In this document: positions 49,312-61,700 of the stretch, one piece after another
Position numbering within the stretch: the first letter of the stretch is position 1
Layout of the letters: every line of letters starts with the position of its first letter
NCBI GenBank assembly: GCA_032717465.1
Contig: CM064732.1
Coordinates: forward strand, 20,804,942 to 20,868,941
Reading direction: 5' to 3'
Source: Coenobita brevimanus
Lineage: Eukaryota > Arthropoda > Malacostraca > Decapoda > Coenobitidae
DNA: 64,000 nt
Made by a program: the position numbers and the translations under genes
The notes under the pieces: model-generated
Told to the model about the DNA's origin: nothing
Databases searched by the model: none
What the model saw: the letters and a program-made list of their open reading frames with translations, nothing else

Positions 49312-49689
49312 TATATGTATATGAATAAATCTTTCTGGGAATGAAAACGGCCACATATTCCAACTTACGACCGACGCATCTGGTCAGCTCAGAGGAACTC
49401 AACACAGACAAAGGGTTGAAAACCCTCACGGCTTGGATTTCGAGCCCTAAACTCCGGGTAGATGTAAAACTCAAAAAGGGCATGCAAACTCCGCACTACC
49501 GCAGCTCCTAGTGGGGTGAAATGAGGAGAAAGAGTGAAGACAGGAGGAAGGAAATAGAGAGGGGGGGGGGAGGATCGGGAAACCTTGGAGAGAGGAGGAC
49601 TGAGAGAAAGAAGAAAAGTATGGAGGGATCAAGGGGGCACATTTTGGTAATAACCCTCCATTTACCTCCATGCTAGGAAGGAGAAACAC

Positions 49690-51560
<1,871 letters not shown>

Positions 51561-51989
51561 CTCGCTTTTTAACACCCTCTTCTTAGTCTTCTTTCTTCCT
51601 TCTGGCTAATTGTATCCAGTACTCTGTTGAGTTTAAACTTTCAATATTCTCTTCTTCGACTAATCCTTCTTGTCACCCTCGTCTTAGCCTTCCCCCCAAC
51701 TTGTATCTTCTTCGGTTAATCTCTGTTTTCACATCTTTCTTCTCAGTGAAATCCATCAATGTTTTCTTATTTTTTTCTCTGTCCTTTTTTGCTCCGTCTT
51801 TCCATCCATTATTTCGCTATTTTTCATATTTATTAAATGATTTATATATATTTTAAAATCTCAGTAACGCCATTGTAATTCAAGTTTCTTAAAATCTATC
51901 ATTATTGCAATTCACGTTTCTTTTTCTCTGTAACCACGCCTGTTGCCTTTCTTCTACTTTCATGTATGTGTATACTGTAAATAAATATC

Positions 51990-51991
<2 letters not shown>

Positions 51992-52066
<75 letters not shown>
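51992..52066. repeat. (AT)n at SINE-C 3' end
   Basis: Perfect AT array directly following the minus-strand 3' end of SINE-C. Confidence 0.97.
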
Positions 52067-52068
<2 letters not shown>

Positions 52069-52278
52069 ATCCATCACCCAAACCAGTGTTGCCCTATGAG
52101 AAGCGTAGGAGCTCGGGGCTAGGCAAGTTGGTCCTGACATTTAAGATGAGAGTGACCAGCCCCACTCATCTCTGGGCGGCATTATGTGAGCAATAAACCC
52201 CAGCCACCCTATGGATACAAACCTTCACCGGCTCAATCGGATTGGAGCGCCTTAATTACCCACTAAACCACCCGGCGC

Positions 52279-52283
<5 letters not shown>
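52067..52283 (-). mobile_element. SINE-C, tRNA-headed SINE
   Basis: On the minus strand the head reads GGCGCCGGGTGGTTTAGTGG. Box A is TGGTTTAGTGG (52270-52260) and box B is GGTTTGTATCC (52223-52213). The body of about 140 bp ends TTTGGGTGATGGATGGATAT and enters (AT)n. Confidence 0.7.
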
Positions 52284-52318
<35 letters not shown>

Positions 52319-52328
52319 TTTTTTTTTC
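52284..52328. repeat. (AT)n plus poly-T
   Basis: AT array to 52318 followed by T9. On the minus strand this is the 3' tail of the third SINE-A copy. Confidence 0.93.
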
Positions 52329-52332
52329 TATG

Positions 52333-52412
52333 TGTCCGACTCCGGGCATAGGCTTCACAGCCTGCTATCAAGGCCAAGCATTCCTCCTACATACCATACA
52401 CCTCCGCATTTC

Positions 52413-52414
<2 letters not shown>
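52333..52414 (-). mobile_element. SINE-A, third copy, truncated
   Basis: GTCCGACTCCGGGCATAGGC, TTCACAGCCTGCT and CATACCATACACCTCCGCAT match the 3' part of the copy at 9586-9700. The rest is replaced by (AT)n. Confidence 0.8.

Positions 52415-52471
<57 letters not shown>
52415..52471. repeat. (AT)n, left of the LTR element
   Basis: AT array into which the LTR retrotransposon appears to have inserted. The other half is 58792-58848. Confidence 0.97.
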
Positions 52472-52475
<4 letters not shown>

Positions 52476-53270
52476 ACGGAACAGAGAAAGATGATGTACA
52501 CTTTAAGTGAGAATACTAAAAATCACTACTGTCCCGTAAAGTTCCAGGTTCAAAACAAAGAGTTAGGTAAAATTACAAGTTAAAGTTTAATGCTCAAACT
52601 AACAACAAAACATTCAGGACTCATAAGGATAATGTAATGGCAATAACAGGTTAAATAATTATATGGTTAACTGCAATAGCCTCTATTAACACGAAACTAG
52701 CAAGAGTAAATTTACCTAAGTCAGCCCTGATAAAATGAAAATACACTGGGTAATGCTCAGTTAATGCAAGATAAATTATTACAGATATAAACTATTATGA
52801 ACAATGGCTAACAATAAGGACCTTACATGAATTACAAAAAAAGCCTCACCATGCCTATGAATTAACAACGTATGCTATACAGCACAAGAACAAAATGCAA
52901 TAACACTTATACTCAAATCACACATCTGCTAGATGGTTGGAGACTTCCTGAGAAACTCACAATAATATTAACTGTACAGGGGAGGACAGAGATGTGAGCA
53001 AAATGAGGAGTAGATCTAAGTGGCAATAATGCAGAGACTGAGCTCATTATATAGGGGCCGGCAGAGCTTGATACAACTTGTAAGAAGGACGCGCAAATAA
53101 AGCCATGGGGACAAAGAGTTGACAATCCTGCTCTGAACAACAGAAAGAGCGACTTACGCTACTATAACGGTAGAAGGGGGGACTGAGGTAGAACACGCTC
53201 GTGATCAAACACGCAGCATACTGTACGTTAGAATTACACAAAGGATGATGAAATCATAGGCTATGTAACA
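52472..53270 (-). repeat. 3' LTR of the Gmr1-type element
   Basis: 799 bp. It differs from the other LTR at about 15 positions by eye, with no length difference. A TATATAA box lies at 53053-53047 (minus). Confidence 0.96.
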
Positions 53271-53280
53271 CCTCCCCACA
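53271..53280 (-). promoter_or_regulatory. Polypurine tract
   Basis: TGTGGGGAGG on the minus strand abuts the 3' LTR, the usual plus-strand primer position in LTR elements. Confidence 0.85.
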
Positions 53281-53331
53281 AAGAAAAAGAAATTTACAAA
53301 GTAAATTTCTTATTACTCTAAAATAATCTGT

Positions 53332-54621
53332 CTAAAGTCTAGATAAGCAATCTGCAATAACATTTTCTTTCCCCTTGTCATGCTGTATGTCTAATGAATA
53401 CTCCTGAAGAAGTAGACTCCATCTTGTCAATCTCTGATTTTTATCTTTAAACTTACTAAGGAATTTCAGTGGGTTATGATCGGTATAAATGACTATGGGG
53501 TCAAAACCAGAACACAAATAAAATGAAAAATGCTGTAAACCCAAAATCAAGGCCAAAAGCTCTTTCTCAATAGTTGAGTAGTTCTTTTGAGGTGGAATGA
53601 ACTTCTTACTGTAATAAGATACAGGGTGTTCAATACCCTGATCATCCTCTTGCAGCAAAACAGCCCCAGCTCCTGTATCACTTGCATCAACAGACCTCTT
53701 AAAAGGCTTAGCAAAATTAGGAGTAGCGAGCACTGGCTGACTTAATAGGATAGCTTTAAGTTTGTTGAAAGAGGATTCACAGTTATCGGTCCAGACAAAT
53801 TTAACTCCCTTTTTCAGTAGGTCTGTAAGTGGTGATACAAGAATTGAAAAGTTAAGAACAAATCTCCGGTAATAACCTATCATTCCCAAAAATCTTTGTA
53901 GCTCTTTCCTACTTTTAGGTCTGGGAAGATCACTTATAACCTGAACCTTAGCTGCTGGTGGTGCAACATGTCCATCACCAATTACGTACCCAAGGTACTG
54001 AACTTTAGCTTGACCAAACTCACACTTTGATAAATTAGCTACAAGATTAGCATGAACCAAACGCTCAAGAAATTTACTGACATGGCATAGGTGATCTTTC
54101 CAGTTGTCACTGAAGATTAATACATCATCAATATAAACAACACACCCTGCCAAACCCTCTGTTACAACATTCATGAGCTTCTGAAATGTGGCTGGTGCAT
54201 TCTTCATACCATATGGCATTACAGAACATGCAAAAGTCTTTCCTAGTGTTACAAAACATGAGATCTCCCTAGCACGTTCAGTCATAGGTACTTGCCAGTA
54301 TCTCTTTAACAAATCAAACTTACTTATGTACCTAGCCTTTCCGATCTTGTCTATGCAATCTTCCACACGAGGGAGAGGGTAAGTGTCTGTTTTGGTTATC
54401 TGATTAAAACGTCTGTAGTCGATGCAATGCCGCTGTGACCCACCTGGCTTAGGGACTAGAGTGACAGGAGAACTCCACTCGCTCTGACAGGGCTCAATCA
54501 TCTTGTGGTCCAACAGGTAGCCAAGCTCCTTCTGGATGAGAGGAACTTTCACTGGGTTCACACGGTAAGGAGGCAGTTTAATTGGCTTTGCGTCTCCAAC
54601 ATCGACATCATGCATCAACAC
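53332..54621 (-). pseudogene. Gmr1-type reverse transcriptase and RNase H
   Basis: A 429-codon open frame from an in-frame codon. The true domain reads further upstream (QEFSALLQEYPQVF) to an in-frame TAG at 54690-54688. RT copies the element RNA into DNA; RNase H removes the RNA. RT landmarks: VPKPGGSQRHCIDYR, KFDLLKRYWQVPM (D103), MPYGMKNAPATFQ and VVYIDDVLIFSD (YIDD 163-166). RNase H landmarks: KRSVDASDTGAG (D312), STIEKELLAL (E354), IYTDHNPLKF (D381) and the terminal NVIADCLSRL. Catalytic residues look intact. The frame is the same as that of the PR-INT frame upstream, so the two were one polyprotein broken by one stop codon. Confidence 0.96.
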
Positions 54622-54687
54622 AGTGGTTCTTCCTGGAGTGGCACGGAAAACTTGCGGGTACTCCTGCAGTAATGCCGAAAACTCCTG

Positions 54688-56757
54688 CTATTCCTCGGAA
54701 GGTAGATGAGAAGGCTTAGTCTGGAGATCATTCATGATATCAGGATTCTTCCCCAAACTATCACTCAGGCTCATACTGCATGGGAGAGCTTCACTTGCAG
54801 ACTCGAGTGGAACAGCTACAGTGCAGACTGGATTATTTTCGTCCCGCCTGTGATATAACTTTAGCATGTTGATGTGACAAAGTTGCTTGTTCTTTCTACG
54901 ATCTGGTGTGGCGATGACATAGTTGACATCACTGAGTTTCTTCACGAAATAAGGACCACTAAACTTGGCTTGAAGAGGTTGCCCATGCACTGGTAGCAGA
55001 ATCAAAACCTGATCTCCTGGCTGAAAGTGGCATAACCTGGACTTCTTATCATACCAAGTCTTCATCTTCTCCTGAGCAGCTCCTAAATTCTCTCTCGCCA
55101 GCTGTAAAGCAGTGGACAGCCGTTCTTTGAACTTCATCACATACTCCAGCAGGTTGACGTCATCTTCCTCCGACAGCCAGCATTCCTTGAGTAACTTAAG
55201 GGGTCCTCTTACTTCATAGCCAAACAGTAGTTCAAAAGGTGAGAAGCCCAGTGATTCATTTGGAGATTCTCTTGCAGCAAACACAACGAATGGAAGACCT
55301 TTATCCCAGTCTTTCTGATGTTCCAAACAGTATTTCTTGAGCATCGATTTGCGTGTTTGATGATATCTCTTCAACGCTCCTTGGGTCTGGGGATGGTAAG
55401 CTGAAGACGTGATCTGGGTGATGCCCAACTCTTTCAGGGACTGCTTGAAAACGTTTGACATGAAATTACTTCCCCGGTCTGACTGTACCTCCTTGGGCAC
55501 TCCAAACTTTGTGAAGAACCCTAGCAATTCCTTAACCACGTTCTTTGCTGAGATATTTCTAAGTGGAATGGCTTCAGTATAACGAGTAGCCATATCAATC
55601 AGGGTCAACACATAAGAAAATCCTGAAGAAGTCTTAGGAAGAGGGCCCACAATATCCACCAACACACGGGTGAAAGGCGCCTCAAAAGGAGGAATGGGAA
55701 CTAGAGGTGCAACCTTTTCAGTCTGATTACACTTCCCCACAACTTGACAGGTGTGACAAGACTTACAATACCAGGAAACATCCCTGAAGATACCTGGCCA
55801 GTAGAAGTGTTTCAAAATGCGTGCCACAGTCTTCCTTACTGCAAGGTGTCCTGCCAAACTGGAATCATGAGCCACTCTAATGATATCCTGCCTACAAACA
55901 CGAGGGATGACAACTTGATGTACAACCTCCCATTCACAGTCGGCTGATGCTGTTGGGGGTCTCCACTTCCTCATAAGTACTCCTGACTTTATATAATAAC
56001 AAGTAGAAGCACCGGCTGACTCTTCCTCACTGCAAGCAGAGTTAGCTAGACCTTTCAACTCAGGGTCAGCAACCTGCAACTCAACCAACTCTTGACGAGA
56101 CAAATTATCAACACTACAGGGTACTGCCTTATCTGGTGAGTGGTCCAAATTAGCAAGAAAAGTGTCAGCTAGGATAACATCATCATCATCATTATCCTCT
56201 AAATCACCAGTAACTTTAGACTTAGCCCTAGTGACAGCACATGCAGGGAACACATCAGGGACATCACAATCCCGGGTCGCAGCCACTGGTTCACTAGACA
56301 ACTGAGGAGCTGGACACACTTGCCTTCCACCAATATCATTTCCAAGTAAAAAAGTTACACCTGACATTGGGAGTGTCTCAACCAACCCAACCATAACGGA
56401 ACCATTAACAAAACCAGACCCTAAATTCACTCTGCACAGAGGGACAGAGAAGTAATTATTCCCTACACCTTGTAAGATTACAGTTTCATCAGCGGAATTA
56501 ACATTAGAGCCTAGAACACTGGTCAGTATAAGGGATTGGCAAGCACCTGTATCACGATATATTTTAACTAATTTCCTGTCATTACTGTCCAGAGGACTGA
56601 CAAAACCATCAGACAGGAAATTAGCACATGAACTCTTGAGAGTGTCACCCACGTTACTGCTCAAAAGAGGAGCTCCATCATGAGAATTTAAGTTACCCCT
56701 CAAAGCAGGTTCAGTTAACTCAGTTGAAGAATTCTGGGAACTCTCAAGGGTGGACAC
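54688..56757 (-). pseudogene. Gmr1-type protease and integrase
   Basis: 689 codons; the first codon is GTG, and the frame is open back to a TGA at 56799-56797. Aspartic protease motif RDTGACQS (DTG 69-71). Integrase zinc domain H297-x6-H304-x29-C334-x2-C337. The catalytic core has D368 (VLVDIVGPLP) and D427 (VQSDRGSNF). The residue at exactly D-x35, number 463, is lysine (GALKRYHQT) instead of the DDE glutamate. A GPY/F-type module is seen at 601 (FSGPYFVKKL). It ends in TAG. This order, with integrase before RT, is the reverse of ordinary Ty3/gypsy. The frame is +1 relative to gag, with a 14-nt overlap. Confidence 0.95.
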
Positions 56758-57538
56758 TAGACCAATTGACTGAATATTTAAAGACTCCCTTTTTGTTCAC
56801 ATCACGCTGTCTCCTGAAACATTTCTCCGTAGTATGACCAAGCTTACTACAATAAGTACATTTACTTTTCTGAAATCTAGAGGTGAAGCTGGTATTTACT
56901 TCCTGAGAAACATCATCTTTATTCTCTTTCCTGTTACCTGTACTCTGAGTAGAGGCAACGTACTTACTCTCAGCTTTCCCTTTTTCTTTAGAATATCTCT
57001 TGTGAGTGAGAACATATTCATCAGCTAAAACTGCAGCATCAGACAAATTATCTATTCTTGTCTCATCAAGATATAGGCTTACATCTTTATAAATACACCT
57101 CTTGAAGTCCTCCAGCAAAATCATCTGCTTAAAATTACCAAAATCAGAATCCACATTCTTAGAATTTAACCACTGCTCTAACAAATCTTCTCTGATTTTT
57201 GCATACTCAACATGGGATTGCTTATCTTGCTTGTAAGTTGTCCTAAATTTTACTCTATAGGCTTCAGGAACAAGCTCATAGGCCTTAAGAATCAAGCTCT
57301 TAACTACATCATAATTATCAGATTGATCCTGAGGCAAAGATGCATAAGTTACTTGAGCTTTACCGGTGAGAACAGTTTGAAGGAGTACTGGCCAATACTT
57401 TTTGGGCCAATTAAAACCTGTAGCTACCCTCTCAAACAACTGAAAATACTTTGTTAAATCAGATTCATTAAAAAGGAGGGACGAGTTTAACATTTTTAGC
57501 CACATCAAAATCATCAGAGCTAGATGATCCAGTTTCAC
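56744..57538 (-). pseudogene. Gag, SCAN-like core and zinc knuckle
   Basis: 264 codons in the +1 frame relative to the N-terminal gag frame. The core reads YFQLFERVATGFNWPKKYWP, then LLQTVLTGKAQVTYASLP and AYELVPEAYRVKFR, closely resembling the SCAN dimerisation fold known to derive from Gmr1-like Gag. The C-terminus has one CCHC knuckle, CTYCSKLGHTTEKC. Gag would assemble the particle and bind RNA. The first codons of this frame (MKLDHLAL...) are a shadow of the upstream frame; true Gag sequence resumes at about NESDLTKYF. The frame ends at TGA, overlapping the pol frame. Confidence 0.9.
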
Positions 57539-57911
57539 CTTGTTTCATGCGATACTCATGGTCTGCCTGAATCCTAGCAATTTCAACTTGTGCCTCAGCC
57601 TCCTTAGAACGGGCCTGAAATTCAGCCTCCTTAGCACGAGACTCCGCCTCCTTAGCCTGAGCCTCCTGCAGGGCTAGCTGTAACTTAGCTAATTCAATCT
57701 GCGTTTGCTCATTTGGAGGAGTTACATTAAACAAGCTTTCATTAATCATGTCAACAATTTGATCTTTAGAATGATGAGAGCGAACAGCAATTCCCAATTG
57801 TTGAGCAACAAGCTTAAGTTCATTCTTTGTTCTGCTTTCTACATCACACACTGTTTGCACATTTGACAAAAAAACTTTGGCTTCATCAAGCGTAGTAATA
57901 GTAGACATCAT
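57468..57911 (-). pseudogene. Gag N-terminus, SAP-like and coiled coil
   Basis: 147 codons from ATG ATG, about 80 nt after the 5' LTR. Residues about 30-60 (TKNELKLVAQQLGIAVRSHH...) look SAP-like. Residues about 70-125 are an Ala/Glu/Lys heptad-rich coiled coil. It ends DFDVAKNVKLVPPF then TAA, just where homologous Gags continue. A five-T run at the stop means one extra base shifts the remaining Gag out of frame. Confidence 0.88.
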
Positions 57912-57978
57912 GAATAAATCACAGTCACAAAATATGAAGCAATATCCTTATGATAATATCCTGAATATCCTGATAAGA

Positions 57979-57986
57979 GGTCGCCA
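57979..57986 (-). promoter_or_regulatory. Primer binding site core
   Basis: TGGCGACC on the minus strand, 6 nt after the 5' LTR. It matches the 3' ends of some eukaryotic tRNA-Arg species (GGTCGCCA) as I remember them. The match beyond 8 nt is poor, so the primer is uncertain. Confidence 0.55.
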
Positions 57987-57992
57987 AATTTA

Positions 57993-58787
57993 TGTTACGG
58001 AACAGAGAAAGATAATGTACACTTTAAGTGAGAATACTAAAAATCACTACTGTCCCGTAAAGTTCCAGGTTCAAAACAAAGAGTTAGGTAAAATTACAAG
58101 TTAAAGTTTAATGCTCAAACTAACAACAAAATATTCAGGACTCATAAGGATAATGTAATGGCAAAAACAGGTTAAATAATTATATGGTTAACTGCAATAG
58201 CCTCTATTAACACGAAACTAGCAAGAGTAAATTTACGTAAGTCAGCCCTGATAAAATGAAAATACACTGGGTAATGCTCAGTTAATGCAAGATAAATTAT
58301 TACAGATATAAACTATTATGAACAATGGCTAACAATAAGGACCTTACATGAATTACAAAAAAAACCTCACCAGGCCTACAAATTAACAACGTATGCTATA
58401 TAGCACAAGAACAAAATGCAATAACACTTATACTCAAATCACACAGCTGCTAGATGGTTGGAGACTTCCTGAGAAACTCACAATAATAATAACTGTACAG
58501 GGGAGGACAGAGATGTGAGCAAAATGAGGAGTATATCTAAGAGGCAATAATGCAGAGACTGAGCTCATTATATAGGGGCCGGCAGAGCTTGATACAACTT
58601 GTAAGAAGGACGCGCAAATGAAGCCATGGGGACAAAGAGTTGACAATCCTGCTCTGAACAACAGAAAGAGCGACTTACGCTACTATAACTGTAGAAGGGG
58701 GGACTGAGGTAGAACACGCTCGTGATCAAACACGCAGCATACTGTACGTTAGAATTACACAAAGGATGATGAAATCATAGGCTATGT

Positions 58788-58791
<4 letters not shown>
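57993..58791 (-). repeat. 5' LTR of the Gmr1-type element
   Basis: 799 bp, about 98 percent identical to 52472-53270. Short frames inside it (for example 58661-58434) are duplicated in both LTRs and are not genes. Confidence 0.96.
58568..58574 (-). promoter_or_regulatory. TATA box of the 5' LTR
   Basis: TATATAA on the minus strand, followed by ATGAGCTCAGTCTC. A TCAGTC initiator-like match begins about 15 nt after the box, so its role as the start site is uncertain. It would drive transcription of the element on the minus strand. Confidence 0.6.

Positions 58792-58848
<57 letters not shown>
58792..58848. repeat. (AT)n, right of the LTR element
   Basis: Continuation of the array interrupted by the LTR insertion. 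It also abuts the 5'-truncated LINE. Confidence 0.97.
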
Positions 58849-58849
<1 letters not shown>

Positions 58850-58852
<3 letters not shown>

Positions 58853-60765
58853 CTTCGCTCTGCTGAAAATAATTTCATCTGTACTAAATGCTCTCATCTC
58901 TCCAACTCGAATTCTTCCCACTCCTTCTGGCATCTTGTCAAAAAAATTTCAATCAACTTTACCTCATCATCCATCCCTCTTCTTTTCTACTCTGATGGCT
59001 CTGTAGCAATTTCTTCTACTGATAAAGCAGATCTCTTCGCTCATATTTTCTCCTCCAATTACACCTTAGACGATTCCGGTGCTGTTCCTCCATCACTTCC
59101 CCCCTCAGACATCCTCAAGGCTGATATTAAAATTTTTTCAGCTGATGTATTTTCTGCCATCACTGGCCTCAATACTAACAAGGTATATGGGCCTGATGGA
59201 GTCTCTCCTGTTGTCCTCAAGAACTGTGCTTCAGTGCTTACACCCTGCCTAGGTAAACTCTTTCGCCTTTGTCTGTCAACTTGTACCTTTCCTTCTTGCT
59301 GGAGGTTTGCTCTCATTCAGGCAGTCCCAAAGAGGGGTGACCATTCCCAACCCTCTAACTATGGTCCAATTGCTTTAACATCCTGTACCTCAAAAGTTTT
59401 CGAGTCAATTCTTAACAGAAAAATTTTAAAGCATCTTTCCTATCACAACCTTCTTTCTGATCGTCAGTATGGGGTCCGTCAGGGATGCTCCACTGGGGAT
59501 CTTCTCACGTACCTTTCAGACTCCTGCTCATCCTCCTTTCGGGACTTTGGCGAAAGCTTTGCCATTGCACTTGACATCTCAAAGGCTTTCGATCGAGTCT
59601 GGCATAAATCTTTAATTTTCCAACTGCCCTCTCACGGTTTTTAACCTTCTATCTGTGCCTTCATCTTTGGCATCCTTTCTGGTCGTTCTATAGCCGCTGT
59701 TGTTGACGCCCATCGTTCTTCTCCTAAGTTTATCAACAGTGGTGTTCCTCAGGGCTCTGTCCTATCACCAACTCTCTTCCTTTTATTCATCAATGACCTT
59801 CTAATTTGTACATCTAACCCTGTCCACTCTTACGCTGATGATTCCACCCTTCATCTTTCCATTCGGTTCCCACAACGTCCATCTCAGCAGTTACTTCGAC
59901 AAACAAGGGATGAGGCTATGGCACACCTAATGTCTGACTTGGCACGTATCTCTGGGGTAAAAATAATCTTGTTTTTAATGCATCAAAAACTCAGTTTTTA
60001 CACCTTTCAACCCTACACAGTCTTCCACAGGAGTATCCACTAATGTTTAATAATATCCAGCTCAGTCCTGCATCTTCATTGAACATGCTTGGGGTTTCAT
60101 TCACTCGGGACTAATCTTGGAAAGATCATATTGCATCTCTTGTAAAATCTGCCTTCATGAGATTAGGTGTGCAAAGTCGACCCCGTACCTTCTTTACTCC
60201 TGCACAGTTGTTGAGTTTATACACGGGTTTTATTCTCCCTTGTTTAGAGTACAACTTTCATGTGTGGGGAGGCTCCCCACATACAGCTCTTCTCAATAGG
60301 ATGGAGTCAAAGGCTTTTCGTCTATTAACTCTCCTCCTCATACTGGCTCCGTTCAATCTCTGTCTCTTTGCCGCACTACTGCATCTTTATCTCTTTTCTA
60401 TCGCTACTTCAATGGTCGCTGCTCCTCTGAACTGTCTGCTTGCATCCCTCCACCTCTTCGATGGGTGACTAGCACCCGTCTAGCAACAAACTCTCATCCC
60501 TTTTCTGTCCAACTCTCTAATGCACAAGTTAACCGTTACTCCCAGTCCTTCATCTATGCAACAGGTAAGCTCAGAAACTGCGTCCCTCTGTCTGTATTTC
60601 CTGCCTCATATGATCTCCAGTCTTTCAAACGCAGTGTGTCCAGGCATCTCGAAATGAACGGATCTTGAATCTGGCTCTCTTTTGTATTGTTTTTGTTTTT
60701 TTCTTGGAGGGAACGGTTTGCGGGCTCCTGGCCTTTTGTTCTTTCTTTCTTACATAAAAAAATAT
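58850..60765 (+). mobile_element. Jockey/CR1-like LINE, second copy, 5'-truncated
   Basis: Same family as 10680-15180, opposite orientation. Plus-strand RT text: LNTNKVYGPDGVSPVVLKNC, LLSDRQYGVRQGCSTGDLL, ALDISKAFDRVWHKSL, SGVPQGSVLSPTLFLLFIND, SYADDSTLHLS, then LLHSCTVVEF-type C-terminal text in shifted frames. Stops at about 59641 and several later shifts kill it. The 3' end is near 60765, with A-rich sequence after TTCTTACAT. The endonuclease is missing. Confidence 0.9.
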
Positions 60766-61029
60766 ATATTCATATATGCAGTATTTATATAACACAAGTT
60801 TCTTCTGTTCCTTTTTGATAATATAACGAATCTGGAAAATTTCGTTTCCCTTGCTTAATATGTAGGAGTCACTATAGTTTTCACTTTTTGCTACCATCAC
60901 ATTATTTTACTGCACAATAGACAACCTGACACTTGAACATAAAAACATAAGTTTTTGTCACTAATATCAAAATAAACAGTAAGCACATACTCAGAAAAGT
61001 CATCTCTGCACAGTAAACCCTGTTATTTT

Positions 61030-61700
61030 TTAATGAAAGTGCAGTTCAGTGAAAGCCCCCTTCGAACAGCACGGAATGTCATGCTGCTGCGGTATATATG
61101 TTTTTTTTTTTTTTTCTTCCTTCCGTTTTCTTTTTTTTCTTTTGGCTTCAGTTGCTGTCATTTCACCGTTCTTAGTTCGATGGCGACGGATAGTGCTTCT
61201 GGGGAGTGTCAGTTCGCTCAAGTTTTGACCAGTCGCATTTGTTAAGGCTCCCATCGCAAACATTTCTGTCCTGTCCGATATACTTCCTCGATCAAATGTC
61301 GAAGTCACCACACGAGAATGAAAAGCGTGGGCAGTCTCCTTGACCCTCTTTGGTGTACCTGCTGTTTGACGAATCTTGGGGGTAAACTCAGATCTCTAAC
61401 ATCTTCTACTTCTAATGACCAAGAAGAAGAGAGGGAGTCAGTCTTCCATGAATCGACTGTCTGAGCCATAGCTTCCTTGTCACTATCATATTTTTCCTTT
61501 CTCCATTTACCTGCATTTCACCTCACAAGATTTCTGAAGCAGCTGGTCGGCTCCTGCCGTTGTCGATTGCTTGCGATCTTCCTGTTGACTAATTAGGAAA
61601 GCCCGGTCTTCCCCTTCTGTGATCTGCACAGCTCGCTTGGAGATGTCAAACATATCTTTTAAGTCTCCAAAAATGATCTTTTCCTTCACTGGACATGACT
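61030..61700 (-). pseudogene. Decayed fragment of an unidentified repeated gene
   Basis: Minus frames 61689-61507 (MKEKIIFGDLKDMFDISKRAVQITEGEDR) and 61311-61030 (VTSTFDRGSISDRTEMFAM...LPRSTIRRHRTKNGEM) are separated by stops, but look like successive parts of one protein seen in many copies in invertebrate genomes. This is from memory; the function is unknown and no catalytic motif is visible. A poly-A/T-rich low-complexity stretch at 61101-61140 truncates the right end. Confidence 0.4.

Larger units (their letters stand above)
52472..58791 (-). mobile_element. Complete Gmr1-type LTR retrotransposon
   Basis: 6320 bp on the minus strand. Two 799-bp LTRs start TGTTAC and end GTAACA. There is a primer site after the 5' LTR, a purine tract before the 3' LTR, and gag-PR-INT-RT-RNase H coding order. 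The placing of integrase upstream of RT, and the SCAN-like Gag, are features of Gmr1-like Ty3/gypsy elements. It lies inside an (AT)n array with ATAT on both sides, consistent with a 4-bp target duplication but not provable in a dinucleotide repeat. The copy is recent by LTR identity but has several inactivating changes. Confidence 0.96.

Noticed and set aside
52913..53241. Short frames within the 3' LTR
   Set aside because: They are duplicated in the other LTR (58434-58762), overlap the LTR promoter and have no domain.
52467..58796. 5-bp target-site duplication of the LTR element
   Set aside because: The left flank is TATAT and the right flank ATATA, so a 5-bp match fails. Only ATAT on each side fits, and in an AT array that is not proof.
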